Source: CAZVAR01 sp964625225
Lineage (GTDB): Bacteria > Pseudomonadota > Alphaproteobacteria > JAJUGE01
Assembly (NCBI GenBank): GCA_964625225.1
Contig: CAZVAR010000030.1
Coordinates: 1-27,819, forward strand
Length of the DNA: 27,819 nucleotides
Direction: 5' to 3'
The notes beneath the pieces were generated by a model. It was given only the letters and a program-made list of their open reading frames with translations, was not told the DNA's origin and searched no databases. Positions 23,983-27,819 of the stretch are shown in pieces. Every line of letters starts with the position of its first letter. Within the stretch, counting starts at the first letter, position 1. Both the position numbers and the translations under genes were made by a program.

Positions 23983-24828
23983 TCAGATCGGTGAGACCGG
24001 GTTCGCCTTCGCCATCCGGTCGAAGGCGATAAGGGTTTGCAGGATGGGCTCCAACTTGGCAAGCGGAACCATGTTGGGACCGTCGCTGGGCGCCCGGTCC
24101 GGATCCGGATGGGTTTCCAGGAACACGGCCGCGACGCCGACCGCCACGGCCGCACGGGCCAGCACCGGAACGAACTCCCGCTGGCCGCCGCTGGCCGTAC
24201 CCTGCCCGCCGGGTTGCTGCACCGAATGGGTCGCGTCGAACACCACGGGGCAGCCGGTCCGGGCCAGGATCGGCAATGCCCGCAGATCGCTGACCAGCGT
24301 GTTATAGCCGAAGCTGACGCCGCGCTCGCAGAGCAGCACGTTGCGGTTGCCTCCCCTTTCGAGCTTGTGGACGACGTTGGCCATGTCCCAGGGCGCCAGG
24401 AACTGGCCCTTCTTGACGTTGATCGCCCGTCCGGTCGCCGCAGCGGCGAGCAGCAGATCGGTCTGCCGGCACAGGAACGCCGGAATCTGCAGCACGTCCA
24501 CGGCCTCGGCTACGGGCGCGCACTGCTCCGGTGCATGCACGTCGGTCAGCACCGGACAGCCGAGCGTCTCCCGCACTTCGGCGAGGATGGGAAGGCCCTG
24601 CGCCATGCCGACCCCGCGCGGGCTGTCGAGGCTGGTCCGGTTCGCCTTGTCGAAGGAGGTCTTGTAGACGAGCCCGATCCCGAGCCGTCCGGCCATCTCC
24701 ACCAGGGCCTGCGCCATCTCGAGCGCGTGGCTTCGGCTCTCCAGCATGCAAGGGCCGGCGATCAATGCCAGCGGGCGGTCGTTGCCGAATTCCACCGAAC
24801 CGACCCGGACGGTCCGTGCTTCGGTCAC
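23983..24828 (-). CDS. kdsA: 3-deoxy-8-phosphooctulonate synthase (KDO-8-P synthase)
   Basis: Condenses arabinose-5-phosphate with phosphoenolpyruvate for lipopolysaccharide KDO, 281 residues. Conserved pieces: AGPCMLES (24-31), KTSFDKANRTS (56-66), VKKGQFLAPWDM (138-149), CERGVSFGYNTLV (167-179), FDATHSVQQPGG (197-208), and ETHPDPDRAPSDGPN (238-252). Cys27, His201, Glu238 and Asp249 match the four metal ligands of the metal-dependent (Aquifex-type) class, where E. coli has an asparagine at the Cys position; so this is probably the metallo type. GTG start at 24828 behind GGGAG, only 13 bases after the pyrG stop. Presence implies a Gram-negative outer membrane with LPS. Confidence 0.97.
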   Translation of the reverse strand: MTEARTVRVGSVEFGNDRPLALIAGPCMLESRSHALEMAQALVEMAGRLGIGLVYKTSFDKANRTSLDSPRGVGMAQGLPILAEVRETLGCPVLTDVHAPEQCAPVAEAVDVLQIPAFLCRQTDLLLAAAATGRAINVKKGQFLAPWDMANVVHKLERGGNRNVLLCERGVSFGYNTLVSDLRALPILARTGCPVVFDATHSVQQPGGQGTASGGQREFVPVLARAAVAVGVAAVFLETHPDPDRAPSDGPNMVPLAKLEPILQTLIAFDRMAKANPVSPI

Positions 24829-24841
24829 CGCTCGACTCCCG

Positions 24842-26470
<1,629 letters not shown>

Positions 26471-26534
26471 GCGAGCAACCTGCGGGTCGCGCACGACTGC
26501 CGCCGACCCGGTAAAGCGAGGAGGTTGAGGGCGG

Positions 26535-26556
26535 GGGCCGCGCCGCGGCGCGGCCC
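26535..26556. repeat. 22-base perfect GC palindrome between secG and pyrG
   Basis: GGGCCGCGCCGCGGCGCGGC followed by CC reads the same on both strands and can fold as a nine-pair stem with a CGCG loop. It begins 29 bases after the secG stop and ends 64 bases before the pyrG start. No T-run follows in the transcribed direction, so a classical terminator is not supported; attenuator, processing site or chance GC-rich structure remain possible. Confidence 0.4.
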
Positions 26557-26585
26557 GAGGCGGAGGAGAGCGCCTGCGTCTCCCC

Positions 26586-26906
26586 TCACCGCTGCGGAAC
26601 GCTGGGTTCGGCCGGCGCGGGCGCAGGCGCAGGTGCGACCGGTGCAGTCGCCGGTGCCGGTTGATCGAGAATCGAGGCCGGACGACCGCTGCCGGTGTAC
26701 ATCCAGGCCAGGCCGATGCTCGTCATGAAGAACAGGCCGGCCAGAACTGCCGTGGTCCGGGTCAGAAAATTGGCGCTGCCGCGGCCGGTCATCAGCCCGC
26801 TGCCGCCGCCGATGCCGAGCCCTCCACCCTCGCTCCGCTGAATGAGGACGACCCCGACGAGTCCGATCGCGATCAGCAGGTGAATGACGAGAAGGACAGT
26901 GACCAT
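26586..26906 (-). CDS. secG: Preprotein translocase subunit SecG
   Basis: Small inner-membrane subunit of SecYEG that assists SecA-driven export, 106 residues. Two membrane segments (about 3-22 and 51-71) flank a glycine-rich cytoplasmic loop with LIQRSEGGGLG (21-31) and SGLMTGRGSANFLTR (36-50), the family signature. A Pro/Ala-rich tail from about 82 to 106 follows; such tails are usual and variable in alphaproteobacterial SecG. ATG at 26906 with GGAATGGG before it. It sits between tpiA and pyrG, the common tpiA-secG-pyrG order of alphaproteobacteria. Confidence 0.96.
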   Translation of the reverse strand: MVTVLLVIHLLIAIGLVGVVLIQRSEGGGLGIGGGSGLMTGRGSANFLTRTTAVLAGLFFMTSIGLAWMYTGSGRPASILDQPAPATAPVAPAPAPAPAEPSVPQR

Positions 26907-27003
26907 TTACCCATTCCAAATCCGGCCGCGCCGAATCGCCGATGCGGCCGCTCACGTCCCGCGCTGCGGCTATCGCACTCTTATCTGGTTCGGGATGCGG
27001 CGG

Positions 27004-27759
27004 CTAGCCACATGTTTTCGCGATCGCCCAAAAATCGCCGGCGTTGAGGCTGGCTCCCCCGACGAGGGCGCCATCGACGTGCTCGATACCGAGCAGCTCC
27101 GCCGCGTTTGCCGGCTTAACGGAGCCGCCGTAGAGAATCCGGACGGCCTCGCTCTCCGGCACACGATCGCGCAGGAACCGGCGGATGTGTGCATGGACCT
27201 CCGCCACCTCGCGGGCCGTCGGCGTCCGGCCGGTGCCGATCGCCCACACCGGCTCGTAGGCGATCACCAGATCGGCGCCGCCCACACCGTCCGGCAGCGA
27301 GCCTTCGAGTTGCCGGCCGGTGACCGCCAACGTCTCTCCCCGGTCGCGTTCGGCCTCGGTCTCGCCGATGCAGATGATCGGGACCAGGCCGGCCCGACGG
27401 GCCGCTGCCGCCTTCGCCCGGACCAGCGCATCCGTTTCCCCGTGATCGGCCCGCCGCTCGGAATGGCCGACGATGACGAAGCTGCAACCGATATCGGTCA
27501 GCATCTCCGCGCTGATGTCGCCAGTATGCGCACCCTTCGGTTCCGGGTGGCAGTCCTGGCCGCCGAGCGCAATCGGCGTGCCGTCGAGCACCGACGCCAC
27601 GGCACTCAGGAGCGTGGCCGGCGGGCAGATCAGCATGTCGAAGGCCAAATGCCCCTCCTCGGCCGCCCGGCCCACGAGATCGCCCGCCAGGGCGACGCCT
27701 TCGGCCGTAAGTCCGTTCATCTTCCAGTTGCCTGCGATCAGCGGCCGACGCTTCGCCAT
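27004..27759 (-). CDS. tpiA: Triosephosphate isomerase
   Basis: Interconverts dihydroxyacetone phosphate and glyceraldehyde-3-phosphate, 251 residues. Active-site residues: Asn11 and Lys13 in GNWKMN, His99 in VGHSERR, Glu169 in AYEPVWAIGTG, and the phosphate-binding loop YGGSVKPAN (210-218) with GALVGGASL (230-238). ATG at 27759 with a GAGGGGGAA ribosome site. It is the first gene of the long minus-strand block; the 60 bases upstream to the window end probably hold its promoter. The secG start lies 97 bases after its stop. Confidence 0.98.
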   Translation of the reverse strand: MAKRRPLIAGNWKMNGLTAEGVALAGDLVGRAAEEGHLAFDMLICPPATLLSAVASVLDGTPIALGGQDCHPEPKGAHTGDISAEMLTDIGCSFVIVGHSERRADHGETDALVRAKAAAARRAGLVPIICIGETEAERDRGETLAVTGRQLEGSLPDGVGGADLVIAYEPVWAIGTGRTPTAREVAEVHAHIRRFLRDRVPESEAVRILYGGSVKPANAAELLGIEHVDGALVGGASLNAGDFWAIAKTCG

Positions 27760-27805
27760 GCCGTTCCCCCTCGACTCGCTCCGGCCCGCGCCGGACAGGA
27801 TTGAT

Positions 27806-27819
27806 ATGGCGCAAAGCCG
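27806..27819 (+). CDS. Possible start of a divergent gene, cut by window end
   Basis: ATGGCGCAAAGCCG with AGGA five bases upstream could be the first four codons of a plus-strand gene divergent from tpiA. A peptidyl-prolyl isomerase gene often stands here in related genomes, but too few bases are present to say anything about the product. Confidence 0.15.

Noticed and set aside
22550..24307. 585-codon plus-strand open frame opposite eno and kdsA
   Set aside because: Shadow of enolase codons; crosses gene boundaries without any conserved motif.

Overview
The window is a GC-rich (about two thirds G+C by eye), densely packed chromosomal segment from an alphaproteobacterium, most plausibly of the broad Rhodospirillales type. 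This is inferred from gene order and protein style: a ntrB-ntrC-ntrY-ntrX-trkA-dat-HAD-hfq-hflX run, a fused ispDF, a lipoyl-domain/E1-beta fusion in pdhB, and an eno-ftsB-pdhABC-lpd-lipA-ratA run. I see no mobile element, CRISPR array, rRNA or tRNA. Almost every base is in a housekeeping gene.

Layout. Block 1 (1-12654, minus strand): the 5' part of a 3-hydroxyisobutyrate-dehydrogenase-family gene cut by the window edge, an inositol-monophosphatase-family gene, then, read in the direction of transcription from 12654 downwards, ntrB, ntrC, ntrY, ntrX, trkA, a D-amino-acid-transaminase-like gene, a HAD phosphatase, hfq and hflX. Block 2 (13006-15166, plus strand): ispDF, pgpA and a stand-alone cinA C-terminal-domain gene, coupled by TGATG stop/start overlaps. 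Block 3 (15175-27759, minus strand), again in transcription order: tpiA, secG, pyrG, kdsA, eno, ftsB-like, pdhA, pdhB, pdhC, lpdA, lipA, ratA-like. Blocks 1 and 2 diverge from a 351-base gap (12655-13005). Blocks 2 and 3 converge with only 8 bases between stops.

How the genes work together. Block 1 joins two two-component systems for nitrogen and redox/respiratory sensing (NtrBC, NtrYX) to potassium uptake control (TrkA) and the RNA chaperone Hfq with the ribosome-associated GTPase HflX. Block 2 serves isoprenoid precursor and phosphatidylglycerol synthesis plus pyridine nucleotide salvage. Block 3 links lower glycolysis (TpiA, enolase) to pyruvate dehydrogenase (E1 alpha, E1 beta, E2, E3) and to lipoate synthesis, with CTP and KDO supply, protein export and cell division genes embedded.

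Points that stand out: lipA is split by a frameshift that fits loss of one CCGG from a tandem CCGGCCGG; the pyruvate dehydrogenase E2 has two tandem E3/E1-binding domains where one is usual; NtrX lacks the GAFTGA loop that NtrC has; and dusB, often found just before ntrB in this group, is absent. I found no convincing undescribed system; this is mostly an ordinary core-genome region.
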